DNA from: JAFAXD01 sp963760435
Lineage (GTDB): Bacteria > Pseudomonadota > Alphaproteobacteria > Rhizobiales > Xanthobacteraceae
NCBI GenBank assembly: GCA_963760435.1
Contig: CAVXDE010000025.1
Span: 248,001-312,000, forward strand
Reading direction: 5' to 3'
DNA: 64,000 nt
Positions 1 through 8,920 of the stretch are shown here, one piece after another. Position 1 is the first letter of the stretch; each line of letters opens with the position of its first letter. The position numbers and the translations under genes were made by a program. The notes beneath the pieces were generated by a model. It did not search any database, was not told the DNA's origin, and saw nothing but the letters and a program-made list of their open reading frames with translations.

Positions 1-1911
1 CTCGATCACCCGGCAGTCGTCGCACATCTTCAACAACTCGATCCGCAACTCGCCACCTTGATACATCCAGTGCTTGCCGGCGAGCTTGGCGATGACGCGA
101 TCGATCGAGCTCTTCACCCCGAACGGCTTGCCGCAGCGCGTACAAGCAAACGGCTCTTCTTCTTTGATGATGCGCGGCAGCGCGGTCGCGGCGCGAAAAT
201 CAAGCTGTGGCTTGAGCGTGATCACCTTTTCCGGACAGGTCGCCTTGCACAAGCCGCACTGGACGCAAGCGTCCTCGGTGAAGGCCAATGTGGGCCGGTC
301 GGGATTGTCGGAGAGCGCACCGGTCGGACATGCCGACACACAGGAGAGACAAAGCGTGCAGCCCTCGACATTCACCTCGATCGCGCCGAACGGCGCGTTG
401 TCCGGCAGGGCGATCACGTCAACCGGCGTGGGCGAAACCCGGTGCAGCTCGCGCAGCGCCAGCCGCAGCACGTCGCGCTTCATCCCAGCCGGGGTGAAGC
501 GCGCGGGGGTTCCGATTGCCGGCTCGGCCGGAGAGCCGCGCAGACGCGCGCCGAGCTCATCGGGATCATCCGTTTCGATCAGGATAAGGCGATCTGTGCC
601 GAAGCCTAGTCCAACAATAATTTGTTGAGCGAGCACAAACGTTTGCCGCAGACCGGCGATGTCATGCCGTGGCCGCGCCCGCACCAGCAAACAAACAGCG
701 CACGCACCGAAGGCGAATGCAGATGCGATTGTTTCAATGCCGACTTGCGTGACTTCGTTGAGTGAGATTGGCAGTGCGTTGGCGGGCAGCCCATCACCAT
801 GACGCGCCAGCGCGTCGATGAGATCAGCGCCGTGCGCGCCGTCGTGCAGCAGAATGACCGGATCGATGCCACCCGCCTCGCGATAGGTCATGAGCAGCGT
901 CCGCAGCTTGCGCATCAGCACATCGGCGGGCGGCAAGGCGTAACCGGCCGCGCCGGTCGGGCAAGCTGCGGCGCATTGACCGCAGCCGGCACACAGATGC
1001 GGGTCGATGCTGACGTGATCGCCCGCAGGCGCGATGGCGCCTGCTGGGCAGAGATCAAGGCAGCGATGGCAGCCGACGATCTTCGAGCGCGAATGCGCGC
1101 AGAGCTCCGTCGTGAACGCGATCGCGCGCGGCTTGTCGAAGGTGCCGACGAGGTCGCGGGCTTTGAGCACGGCGCGCAGCACCGCCGCCGGGTCGCGCGG
1201 GTCGGCGCGCACATAGCCTTCGCGCAAGTCGGGCGCAGCAAACAATGACGGGCCGCCACTGAGATCGAGGATGATGTCGCAATGCGAGACCGCGCCGTTT
1301 TTCGTCGTTGCAAAGAACAACGCCTCGCGCGAGCTCGGTACCGGCGCCGCATAATTGTCGACCGTCAGCTCGAACGCGCCCAGGTACCCGGTCGCCTGCC
1401 TGATGCTGCCCTTGACGATCGGAAACGTCGCCACCCGCGGCGGCGTGATCCCGTCGACACGGGTGAGCAGCACAGTGACATCGAGGTGGTCAGCAAGCAG
1501 CTTGCCGGCTTCGATAGCCTGCTCATCGCTGCCGTAGATGAGCGCCACGCCTTCGCTGGCGAGTTGGACATAGCTCGTATCGGGCATGGGCTCGGCGGCG
1601 GCCGCGAGCAGCGCCGCCATCTTTGGACCAGCGGCGTGCGCATCCGTGGACCAGCCAGCGGTTTCCCGCACATTGGCGAAGATCACGGGAGCATCGCCCG
1701 CGAGCTCGGTAAATACTGGCGCTTCCTGGGTGCAGGCGACCGTCAGCGGTCCGCCGGCCGCGAGCGCGCTGCGAAACTTGCCGATCTCAGCCCGGCACAA
1801 ATGGTGTGCGGTTTTGACCTCCGCCCGGCACGCCGCGCGAACCGCATCGGCATCGAGCGGCATCGTGTCCTCGCACGAGCACAGGATGATTTGTCGCGGA
1901 GCGTCGGCCAT
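1..1911 (-). CDS. 4Fe-4S ferredoxin-type protein of the formate dehydrogenase locus (3' end outside window)
   Basis: At least 637 codons read on the minus strand without a stop and run off the left edge. The start is ATG at 1911 (MADAPRQIILCSCEDTM). Paired ferredoxin motifs are visible: CHRCLDLCP and CAGCGQCAAACP near residues 280-320, then CTLCLSCVSACP and CVQCGLCKATCP near residues 515-555, followed by a CTRC...CDDC zinc-ribbon-like tail. It should bind several [4Fe-4S] clusters and act as a cytoplasmic electron-transfer or maturation protein. It is divergent from the biotin/lipoate-ligase-like gene with about 74 bp between starts, the arrangement expected beside FDH accessory genes in Rhizobiales. 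The exact role is inferred from context; the family assignment as a ferredoxin-type protein is firm. Confidence 0.85.
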   Translation of the reverse strand, partial: MADAPRQIILCSCEDTMPLDADAVRAACRAEVKTAHHLCRAEIGKFRSALAAGGPLTVACTQEAPVFTELAGDAPVIFANVRETAGWSTDAHAAGPKMAALLAAAAEPMPDTSYVQLASEGVALIYGSDEQAIEAGKLLADHLDVTVLLTRVDGITPPRVATFPIVKGSIRQATGYLGAFELTVDNYAAPVPSSREALFFATTKNGAVSHCDIILDLSGGPSLFAAPDLREGYVRADPRDPAAVLRAVLKARDLVGTFDKPRAIAFTTELCAHSRSKIVGCHRCLDLCPAGAIAPAGDHVSIDPHLCAGCGQCAAACPTGAAGYALPPADVLMRKLRTLLMTYREAGGIDPVILLHDGAHGADLIDALARHGDGLPANALPISLNEVTQVGIETIASAFAFGACAVCLLVRARPRHDIAGLRQTFVLAQQIIVGLGFGTDRLILIETDDPDELGARLRGSPAEPAIGTPARFTPAGMKRDVLRLALRELHRVSPTPVDVIALPDNAPFGAIEVNVEGCTLCLSCVSACPTGALSDNPDRPTLAFTEDACVQCGLCKATCPEKVITLKPQLDFRAATALPRIIKEEEPFACTRCGKPFGVKSSIDRVIAKLAGKHWMYQGGELRIELLKMCDDCRVIE

Positions 1912-1985
1912 GCGGTTCTCGAAGCGTTCCCCTCATCGTTATAATTGTTACAATTCCAAAGCACGAGACTACAGCTAGAGACCAA

Positions 1986-2729
1986 ATGCCGCCAACCGAC
2001 CTACTCGATGGCACGCTCGATCTGCCGCCCGGCTTTGATCTGATCACGCTGCGCGAGTCAGGTGACGCCTTCGCGCATGCACAAAAGATCGCGGCGGAGA
2101 CGGGGGCCGGCACCGTCGTGCATGTCGGCCGCTTTGATCTCGCCGAATTCGCCGTGGTGCTGGAACCGGACGAGCCGCTGCGCACCGCCCGGCGCGCTCT
2201 CTACGCCGGCTGCGTCGCGCTTGCGGACGCGCTCGCCGCGTCGGCTCCGCCAGAACGGCCGATCGACTTCGTCTGGCCCGATACGGCCCGGGTCGACGGC
2301 GGAATCGTGGGCGGGGTGCAACTGGCCTGGCCGGCAGGCGCCGAGGAGAGCGCCCGGCCCGATTGGCTCGTGTTTGGCGCGATGATCCGGACGGTCGCGT
2401 TGGCAGAGCACCAACCGGGGCTGCGTCCCGTTGGCGCAGCCCTCGAGGAGGAAGGCTTCGAGGACGTCGGATCGGGTCGACTGGTGGAATGCTTTACGCG
2501 CCACCTCATGGCCGCAGTCGACACCTGGCAGGAACAAGGCTTTGCGGCCATCGCGAAGGAATACCTGACACGGCTCCCCCGCGAGGGCGGCGTGCGACGC
2601 GAGATCGCGGAGAATGGGGACTTGCTGATCGTGCGCGCGAGCAAGATCGAACCGGAGCGACACGCGTTGCTCCCCGCCCTCGCCCGCCCGGCCTGGCGTG
2701 ATCCGGCGACCGGAGGACCGCGCCGGTGA
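1986..2729 (+). CDS. Biotin/lipoate--protein ligase family protein (DUF4444-type C-terminus)
   Basis: A 247-residue protein starting at ATG 1986 (MPPTDLLDGTLDLPPG). Sequence such as DFVWPDTARVDGGIVGGVQLAWP resembles the substrate-binding part of the BPL/LplA fold. The C-terminal stretch (EIAENGDLLIVRASKIEP) resembles the DUF4444 tail of alphaproteobacterial biotin/lipoate-ligase-like proteins. No classical GRGRxGR ATP motif is seen, so ligase activity is unproven. The stop overlaps the GTG start of the next gene by 4 nt, so it is probably the first gene of the FDH accessory operon. The role in formate dehydrogenase biogenesis is inferred from position only. Confidence 0.7.
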   Translation: MPPTDLLDGTLDLPPGFDLITLRESGDAFAHAQKIAAETGAGTVVHVGRFDLAEFAVVLEPDEPLRTARRALYAGCVALADALAASAPPERPIDFVWPDTARVDGGIVGGVQLAWPAGAEESARPDWLVFGAMIRTVALAEHQPGLRPVGAALEEEGFEDVGSGRLVECFTRHLMAAVDTWQEQGFAAIAKEYLTRLPREGGVRREIAENGDLLIVRASKIEPERHALLPALARPAWRDPATGGPRR

Positions 2730-3733
2730 GAGATTTCTGGCTCTCCAGCGGGCATCATTTGTTGGACCGCGGTCCGGGAGGCGGTCTCGTCGTCACCGAC
2801 GAGTTTCTGAAACTCTACCTGGCCCGTCCGGAGATTGTCCCCCCCGACGACGCGTGCGTCGTCGAGCGCACCCTGCATGCGGCGCTGTTGGCGGATCCCC
2901 GTTACCCGGTCTCAAGCTCCGATATTGCTGAAATCGCCGACCCGGATGCGCGCGAAAACTACGAGTTGTTGATCGCCTGGCGCGACCATCTGCTCGCTCA
3001 CCCGACACTTGAAGCCGCCTATCTGGCATTGGCGCGCAGTGGCACAGGCCGCACACCGCCGTTGTTCCTCAATCAAGTCGTCCACGTCATTTTGCGCAAC
3101 GCGCTCGATCGCTGCGACGATCCCGCTGTGTTGCGCGCGGCCGAGCTGCTGTTTCGTCCTCAGCGCATCGCCGCGCATGAAGGCGCACTGCTGGCGGCCG
3201 ACGAGGAACGGATCGGGAGCGCGGCGCCCGGCCCGCTCTCGCCGCTGGTGTCCATGCTCGGGTTCGAGCGCGCCGCCCATATCGATGTCCTCAACGACGC
3301 CAACGCGGATGATTATTGGGAGCGCAGTGATGCGTTCGACATGGCGCTCGATCTCACCGCAGGCCGGCGCGGGCTTGCGGGCCTCGGCACCGTGTTGGAG
3401 CGCTTCGTCGCGCATCTGCTCGGGATCGAGGTCGCAATCGAACCGCTGGTGGAAGCGAATAATGTCACGTTGAGCTGGTATGTGGGGCTCGACGCGGCCG
3501 CCACGAAAATCGGCGATGCGTTGTGGAACGGCGACGAGCTTGATGATGACGACCGTGCACGCGTCATCGGCCTTTACCGGCTCGGCTTTGCCGATCTGGC
3601 GCAGGTCGATCCGCGCGTCGGAGCCGATCCGGTCTATCTGATCCTGGCGATGACGCCGGACCAGGTGCTGCGGCTCAAACCGCAAAATCTCATCGTCGGG
3701 TTGCCCATCAGGCGTTTGGAGAGCGTGTCGTGA
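2726..3733 (+). CDS. DUF6352 family protein, FDH accessory locus
   Basis: 335 residues from a GTG start (MRDFWLSSGHHLLDRG) that overlaps the previous stop. The N-terminal FWLSSGHHLLDR and the PGPLSPLVSMLGFERAAHIDVLNDANA region fit the DUF6352 proteins often found beside formate dehydrogenase genes. No catalytic motif, signal peptide or membrane segment is visible, so it is probably a soluble cytoplasmic protein. It overlaps the next gene by 4 nt (GTGA), indicating translational coupling across the accessory operon. Function is unknown; its constant company with FDH genes suggests a part in maturation or cofactor delivery, which is an inference. Confidence 0.75.
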   Translation: MRDFWLSSGHHLLDRGPGGGLVVTDEFLKLYLARPEIVPPDDACVVERTLHAALLADPRYPVSSSDIAEIADPDARENYELLIAWRDHLLAHPTLEAAYLALARSGTGRTPPLFLNQVVHVILRNALDRCDDPAVLRAAELLFRPQRIAAHEGALLAADEERIGSAAPGPLSPLVSMLGFERAAHIDVLNDANADDYWERSDAFDMALDLTAGRRGLAGLGTVLERFVAHLLGIEVAIEPLVEANNVTLSWYVGLDAAATKIGDALWNGDELDDDDRARVIGLYRLGFADLAQVDPRVGADPVYLILAMTPDQVLRLKPQNLIVGLPIRRLESVS

Positions 3734-4254
3734 CGAAGCCGCAGCCGCTGCAACGTCTGTCGGTCGGCGTCGTCTTGGAGAAACGCAAGCTCAACCATCC
3801 TTGGGCGGAATTCTCCTGGCGCGCGGTGGCGGTCCTGCCTGGGGTGCCGGACACCGCGCCTTGGACGATGTTGGATGAGCAACACGAGGTCTGGCGCTTC
3901 TACGCGGGCGCGAGCGAGATCGAGCTGTTTGCTGCGAGCGGCAGTTACTATCGCGACAACCTCGCGAGCGGAGAGCCCTCGCTCTGGGTAGTTCTGCGCC
4001 CGACCGGATTGGACCCTCCGTTCGAGGTGTTCGCGGTCACCGCCGACCCGAACGAGGGCGAAGCGTTCACCCAGGCCGGCAACGATCTGGTTGAGGCGGT
4101 TGCCATGCCGGACGCCGTCCATGAGGCCATCGAAGCATTCGTGGCCGAGCACCGCGTGGAGACACAGTTCGTCAAACGCCAGCGCGACATGGCCGACCCC
4201 GAGGCGCTGGCCCGGCGGGCGCCGGCGGCGAAGCGAGATCACGATGGCGGGTGA
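3730..4254 (+). CDS. DUF3305 domain protein, FDH accessory locus
   Basis: 174 residues from GTG 3730, coupled to the upstream gene by a 4-nt overlap. The N-terminus (LSVGVVLEKRKLNHPWAEF) followed by WRAVAVLPGVPD and a central SYYRDNL/PSLWVVLRPT segment is typical of DUF3305. The tail FVKRQRDMADPEALARRAP is a common ending for this family. It has no signal sequence. DUF3305 and DUF3306 genes are habitual neighbours in formate dehydrogenase loci, as here. The molecular function is not established. Confidence 0.8.
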   Translation: MTKPQPLQRLSVGVVLEKRKLNHPWAEFSWRAVAVLPGVPDTAPWTMLDEQHEVWRFYAGASEIELFAASGSYYRDNLASGEPSLWVVLRPTGLDPPFEVFAVTADPNEGEAFTQAGNDLVEAVAMPDAVHEAIEAFVAEHRVETQFVKRQRDMADPEALARRAPAAKRDHDGG

Positions 4255-4846
4255 TGACGAAGGCTTCCTGGCGCGGTGGTCGCGGCGCAAGCGCGAGGCG
4301 GAAACCACAGCGACCGAACCCGGTGAGCTGACGGCGGCTCCCGAGGCGTCGGACCAACCCCCGCCCGCGGAGTCGCCGGACCTTGCCGACATTCTCGCGC
4401 GGCTCCCGCCGATCGAGGAGATCACCGCCACCACGGACATTCGCGCATTCCTCGCGCCCGGGGTGCCATCCGAACTGCGGCTCGCGGCCCTGCGCCGGGC
4501 CTGGAAGACCGATCCCGCCATCCGGGATTTCATCGGGCTTGCGGAAAACCAGTGGGATTTCAACGCGCCGGACGGTGTCCCGGGGTTCGGATCGCTGATC
4601 GACCCCGACGAGGTGCGCCGATTACTGGCCAAGGTGGTCGGCAGGGACACGGAGCCGGAGAGGCCGGGCCCGGAGGCTGCGGCATCCGACCCCGCCAGAA
4701 CCGAAATCGCGGCGGCGCCGGACGTGACGACCCCGGCTTCGGAGGACCAGCCAGCTCCTGCGCCGATCCCTGAGGCCGCTTCTGAATCAGAGCCGGATGA
4801 AACGACTGCACGCGAACGGCGGCACGGCGGCGCACTGCCCCGATAA
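4244..4846 (+). CDS. DUF3306 domain protein, FDH accessory locus
   Basis: The start is placed at ATG 4244, giving 200 residues (MAGDDEGFLARWSRRKREAE). The FLxRWSRRKxE opening is the DUF3306 hallmark, whereas the longer in-frame reading from 4091 only shadows the upstream gene. The centre (RLPPIEEITATTDIRAFL, WDFNAPDGVPGFG) is conserved-looking; the last 60 residues are acidic, Pro/Ala-rich and probably disordered. It overlaps the DUF3305 gene by 11 bp. It is predicted cytoplasmic with unknown biochemical role, inferred to help formate dehydrogenase biogenesis. Confidence 0.8.
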   Translation: MAGDDEGFLARWSRRKREAETTATEPGELTAAPEASDQPPPAESPDLADILARLPPIEEITATTDIRAFLAPGVPSELRLAALRRAWKTDPAIRDFIGLAENQWDFNAPDGVPGFGSLIDPDEVRRLLAKVVGRDTEPERPGPEAAASDPARTEIAAAPDVTTPASEDQPAPAPIPEAASESEPDETTARERRHGGALPR

Positions 4847-4972
4847 GGTGGCCATACTTCAGCGCGAAGTGATAGCCCGCGACTATATGAGTATTGACCC
4901 CTTCGAAACGATCGGCCTACCTTGGATGCAACGCGGTCGCACCGGCAAAATCGGCCGCGAAAAGAGTGCCAG

Positions 4973-5752
4973 ATGAGGGAAGAAGGCCTGAGCGAGGCGA
5001 TTCGCGCCGCTGGCGGCGTGCGCGCGCTCGCTCAGAAGATCGGTATTTCGCAACCTTCCGTGTCCAACTGGACCCGCGTGCCGGCCGACCGTGTCCGTGC
5101 GGTCGAGGCGGTCACCGGCATCAGCCGGGCTGTGCTACGGCCCGATCTGTTCGCGCAAGCTGGCGAGGCCGGACCGGACCTCGACGAGGTCGACGCAGCG
5201 CGCGCACAGGAATATGCGCTCCTCTCGGTCCTGCTCGCGCGCGCGCCGGACGCGGTCCTGCTGACGCGGCTCGCCGGCCTGCGCGGCGACGCGAGCCCGC
5301 TGGGCCTCGTGCACGTCGCTCTCGCGGAAGCCGCGGCAACTACCCGAGTCGAGGCGGTGGAGCGCGAGTTCTTCGATCTCTTCATCGGCATCGGGCGCGG
5401 CGAGCTGCTGCCTTACGGATCGTATTACCTCAGCGGATTTCTACATGAGCGCCCGCTCGCGCGATTGCGGGAGTTTCTGGCTCGGATCGGTGTTGCGCGC
5501 AGTACCGGTCAAACGGAGCCCGAGGATCACGCCGCGATCCTGTGCGAGATCATGGCGCGGCTTGTGAGTCGGGATCTGAGCGCGTCCGCCAGCGTCGAAG
5601 GCGAGCTGTTCGAAAAACACATGGCGCCCTGGATGGGGCGCTTCTTCAGCGATCTCGAGCACGCCAAGCATGCCGACTTCTATCGGCACGTCGGCGCGCT
5701 CGGGCGCGTGTTTCTCGAGATTGAGATCGAAGCGCTGGGCTTGCCGGCATGA
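4973..5752 (+). CDS. TorD-family chaperone with N-terminal Cro/YdaS-like helix-turn-helix
   Basis: 259 residues from ATG 4973; an upstream in-frame start at 4922 would add 17 residues. Residues 1-50 (EAIRAAGGVRALAQKIGIS, QPSVSNWTRVPADRVRAVE) read as a Cro/YdaS-type helix-turn-helix. Residues 75-259 are a TorD/DmsD-like all-helical chaperone with EREFFDLFIGIGRGELLPYGSYY, a family signature. Such chaperones bind molybdoenzyme Tat leaders and deliver cofactor before export. The gene lies between DUF3306 and the Tat-target and FDH alpha genes, so FDH alpha is the likely client. The DNA-binding-like domain may let the chaperone also sense or regulate FDH expression; that is speculation. Confidence 0.85.
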   Translation: MREEGLSEAIRAAGGVRALAQKIGISQPSVSNWTRVPADRVRAVEAVTGISRAVLRPDLFAQAGEAGPDLDEVDAARAQEYALLSVLLARAPDAVLLTRLAGLRGDASPLGLVHVALAEAAATTRVEAVEREFFDLFIGIGRGELLPYGSYYLSGFLHERPLARLREFLARIGVARSTGQTEPEDHAAILCEIMARLVSRDLSASASVEGELFEKHMAPWMGRFFSDLEHAKHADFYRHVGALGRVFLEIEIEALGLPA

Positions 5753-5777
5753 GGCAAGCCCAGAGGAGGACCCGGGC

Positions 5778-5990
5778 ATGAAGCACTCAGACTCCAAACA
5801 AAACAGCAAGGGTGCAGTCGGTCGGCGTGATGTCTTGAAGGTGCTCGGCGCCGGTGCGGCTGCCAGCGCAGCGCCGCTCGCCGACAGCGCGCAAGCCGAG
5901 ACCTGGAACGAAGCCGAGCATCAGAAAGCACGTTACCGTTTGTCTGATCACATCAAGGCCTATTACCGGGTCAACCGGTATCCGGGTTGA
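5778..5990 (+). CDS. Small Tat-signal protein of the formate dehydrogenase region
   Basis: 70 residues from ATG 5778, preceded by an AGAGGAGGA ribosome site. It contains a twin-arginine leader (VGRRDVLKVLGAGAAASAA) followed by a short mature part ending HIKAYYRVNRYPG. This fits the small 'formate dehydrogenase region TAT target' family found just before FDH alpha. Its stop lies 11 nt before the FDH alpha start, so the genes are co-transcribed. The mature peptide is about 35 residues and is predicted periplasmic. Its function is not known. Confidence 0.85.
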   Translation: MKHSDSKQNSKGAVGRRDVLKVLGAGAAASAAPLADSAQAETWNEAEHQKARYRLSDHIKAYYRVNRYPG

Positions 5991-6001
5991 GGGAGGCGCA
6001 T

Positions 6002-8908
6002 GTGCTGATCAAACGCAGAGACCAGGACACGCGCCGCCGTCCGCTCGCGGAGCGCTTTGCCGAACAACCTGGCGGGTTCGACCGCCGCACGTTTTTGCGC
6101 CGTTCCGGCCTCGCTGCCGGCGGCCTGGCAGCGTTGGGCACGTTGAAGCTTGGCGCGGTGCGCAAGGCCGAGGCTGGCCCCCCGCCGCCACCCGGCGCGC
6201 AGGTGACAGTGCGCAAGAGCATCTGCACACATTGCGCGGTCGGCTGCACCGTCACGGCGGAAGTCGCCAACGGTGTCTGGATCGGCCAGGAGCCGAGCTG
6301 GGACAGCCCGATCAACCGCGGCTCCCATTGCGCCAAGGGCGCATCGGTGCGCGAGCTCGTACACAGCGAACGGCGCCTGCGCTATCCGATGAAGCTCGCC
6401 GGCGGGCAGTGGACCCGGATCTCCTGGGATCAGGCGATCAACGAGGTCGGCGACAAGCTGATGGACATCCGCGCCAAGTCGGGGCCGGACTCCGTGTACT
6501 GGCTTGGCTCGGCCAAGTTCACCAACGAAGGCTCCTATCTGTTCCGCAAGTTCGGTGCGTTCTGGGGCACCAACAACACCGACCATCAGGCGCGTATCTG
6601 TCATTCGACCACGGTCACCGGCGTAGCCAATACCTGGGGCTACGGCGCGATGACCAACAGCTTCAACGATATTCGCAATTCCAAGACCATGATCATCATG
6701 GGCGGGAATCCTGCGGAGGCGCATCCGGTCTCGCTGCAGCACATCCTGGAAGGCCAGGAGCTCAATCGCTCCAACCTGATCGTGATCGATCCGCGCATGA
6801 CGCGCACCGCCGCGCACGCGACCGAATACGTGCGGCTGCGTCCCGGCACCGACATTCCGGTGCTCTATGGGATGATGTGGCACATCGTCCAGAACGGATG
6901 GGAAGACAAGGAATTCATCAAGCAGCGCGTCTACGGCTTCGATGACGTGCGCAAGGAGATCGAGCGCTGGACGCCGCAGGAAGTCGAGCGGGTCAGCGGC
7001 GTGCCTGGCGAGCAGCTCAAGCGCGTCGCGCAGATGTTTGCCACGCAGAAGCCCGCGACCTTGATCTGGTGCATGGGACAGACCCAGCACACGGTCGGCA
7101 CCGCCAATGTGCGGGCGAGCTGCATCGCGTTGCTGCTCACCGGCAACGTCGGCAAATCGGGAGCCGGCGCCAACATCTTCCGCGGCCATGACAACGTCCA
7201 GGGCGCGACCGACGTCGGGCTCGATATCGTGACCTTGCCGTTCTACTACGGCCTTGCCGAAGGCGCCTGGAAACATTGGGGCCGGGTCTGGGAAGTCGAC
7301 TACGACTATTTGCAGTCGCGCTTCGACTCCAAACAAATCATGGAGACGCCCGGGATCCCGCTGACGCGCTGGTTCGACGCCGTGTTGCTGCCGAAGGACC
7401 AGGTCGCCCAAAAGGACAATGTGCGGGCGATGTTCGTACAAGGGCACGCGAGCAACAGCATCACCCGCATTCCTGAATCGATGAACGGGCTGCGCAAGCT
7501 CGACTTGCTGGTTGTTGCTGATCCGCATCCGACTACCTGGGCATCGCTCGCGGTCCAGGCCGGCCGCAAGGACAACATGTATCTGCTGCCCGCCTGCACG
7601 CAGTTCGAAGCGCGCGGCTCGCGCGTGGCTTCGAACCGCTCGCTGCAGTGGGGCGAGCAGGTCGTTGCACCGATCTTCGAGACCAAGGACGATCTCGAGA
7701 TCATGTATCGGCTGGCGACGAAGCTCGGCTTCGCCGACAAGATGTTCAAGAACATCAAGGTCGAGAACAACCTGCCAGTTGCCGAGGACATTCTGCGGGA
7801 GATGAACCGCGGCAGCTGGTCCACCGGTTATTGCGGGCAATCGCCGGAGCGGCTCAAGCTTCACATGGCGAACCAGAAAGACTTTGATCTTGTCACCATG
7901 CGGGCCCTGTCCGGCCCGGCCAAAGGCGATTACTACGGCTTGCCGTGGCCGTGCTGGGGTTCACCGGAAGTCAAGCATCCCGGCACGCCGCTGCTCTACA
8001 ACACCAATCTGCACGTCATGGATGGCGGCGGCACGTTCCGGGCGCGCTTCGGCGTGGAACGCAACGGCGTCAACTTGCTGGCCGAAGGCTCGTACTCGGT
8101 CGGCTCGGAAATCCAGGACGGCTATCCGGAATTCACCTACGGCGTGCTCAAGAAACTCGGCTGGGACCAGGATCTCAGCGACGCCGAGCGCGGCGTGATC
8201 GAGAAGATCGGCGGCGACAAGGCCGATGCGATTTCCTGGTCGACCGATCTCTCGGGCGGGATCCAGCGCGTTGCGATGAAACACGGTTGCGTCCCTTACG
8301 GGAATGCCAAGGGCCGCATGAACGCGTTTGGTCTGCCGGATCCGATCCCGGTGCATCGCGAGCCGATCTACACGCCGCGGGTTGATCTGGTGTCGCAGTA
8401 TCCGACCTTGCCCGATGCCAAGCAGTTCCGTCTACCCAACATCGGCTTCTCGGTGCAGAAGGCCGCGGTGGATAAAGGCATCGCCAAGGACTTCCCACTG
8501 ATCCTCTCGTCGGGCCGTCTGGTCGAATACGAAGGCGGCGGCGAGGAAACCCGCACCAACCCGTGGCTCGCCGAGCTGCAACAAGACATGTTCATCGAGA
8601 TCAGCCCGGCCGATGCCGCCGATCGCGGCATCAAGGACGGCGGCTGGGTCTGGGTGTTCGGCGCCGAGAACAGCTCCAAGGCCAAGATGAAGGCGCTGGT
8701 CACCCCGCGTGTTGGCAAGGGCGTTGCCTGGATGCCGTTCCACTTCGGCGGCTGGTTCGAGGGCAACGATCTACGCGGGAACTACCCCAAAGGGACTGAT
8801 CCGATCGTGCTCGGCGAAAGCGCCAACACCATCACAACTTACGGCTACGATCCGGCGACCGGAATGCAGGAGCCGAAAGTCACTCTCTGCCAGATCAGAG
8901 CGGCCTAA
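6002..8908 (+). CDS. fdhA: Formate dehydrogenase alpha subunit, molybdopterin enzyme (Tat-exported, Cys active site)
   Basis: The catalytic subunit oxidises formate to CO2 in the periplasm. GTG 6002 is preferred over TTG 5987 because GAGGGAGG lies 5-6 nt upstream, giving 968 residues. A Tat leader (FDRRTFLRRSGLAAGGL) comes first, then a [4Fe-4S] site at Cys75, Cys78, Cys82 and Cys110 and the bis-MGD oxidoreductase body. The pterin-metal ligand is Cys200 in HQARICHSTTV, encoded by TGT where E. coli FdnG has selenocysteine; the following His is the expected catalytic partner. The C-terminal domain (SSGRLVEYEGGGEE, NPWLAELQ) is the molydopterin dinucleotide-binding fold. Beta and gamma genes follow directly. 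Confidence 0.95.
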   Translation: MLIKRRDQDTRRRPLAERFAEQPGGFDRRTFLRRSGLAAGGLAALGTLKLGAVRKAEAGPPPPPGAQVTVRKSICTHCAVGCTVTAEVANGVWIGQEPSWDSPINRGSHCAKGASVRELVHSERRLRYPMKLAGGQWTRISWDQAINEVGDKLMDIRAKSGPDSVYWLGSAKFTNEGSYLFRKFGAFWGTNNTDHQARICHSTTVTGVANTWGYGAMTNSFNDIRNSKTMIIMGGNPAEAHPVSLQHILEGQELNRSNLIVIDPRMTRTAAHATEYVRLRPGTDIPVLYGMMWHIVQNGWEDKEFIKQRVYGFDDVRKEIERWTPQEVERVSGVPGEQLKRVAQMFATQKPATLIWCMGQTQHTVGTANVRASCIALLLTGNVGKSGAGANIFRGHDNVQGATDVGLDIVTLPFYYGLAEGAWKHWGRVWEVDYDYLQSRFDSKQIMETPGIPLTRWFDAVLLPKDQVAQKDNVRAMFVQGHASNSITRIPESMNGLRKLDLLVVADPHPTTWASLAVQAGRKDNMYLLPACTQFEARGSRVASNRSLQWGEQVVAPIFETKDDLEIMYRLATKLGFADKMFKNIKVENNLPVAEDILREMNRGSWSTGYCGQSPERLKLHMANQKDFDLVTMRALSGPAKGDYYGLPWPCWGSPEVKHPGTPLLYNTNLHVMDGGGTFRARFGVERNGVNLLAEGSYSVGSEIQDGYPEFTYGVLKKLGWDQDLSDAERGVIEKIGGDKADAISWSTDLSGGIQRVAMKHGCVPYGNAKGRMNAFGLPDPIPVHREPIYTPRVDLVSQYPTLPDAKQFRLPNIGFSVQKAAVDKGIAKDFPLILSSGRLVEYEGGGEETRTNPWLAELQQDMFIEISPADAADRGIKDGGWVWVFGAENSSKAKMKALVTPRVGKGVAWMPFHFGGWFEGNDLRGNYPKGTDPIVLGESANTITTYGYDPATGMQEPKVTLCQIRAA

Positions 8909-8920
8909 GGAGGCTCGACC

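Noticed and set aside
6590..6610. Selenocysteine in FDH alpha
   Set aside because: The active-site codon at 6599-6601 is TGT (Cys). There is no in-frame TGA, so no SECIS element is needed.
5963..7864. 633-residue open frame antisense to FDH alpha
   Set aside because: The plus strand clearly encodes a molybdopterin FDH with all motifs. Long antisense frames are common in high-GC DNA, and this one has no recognisable domain.
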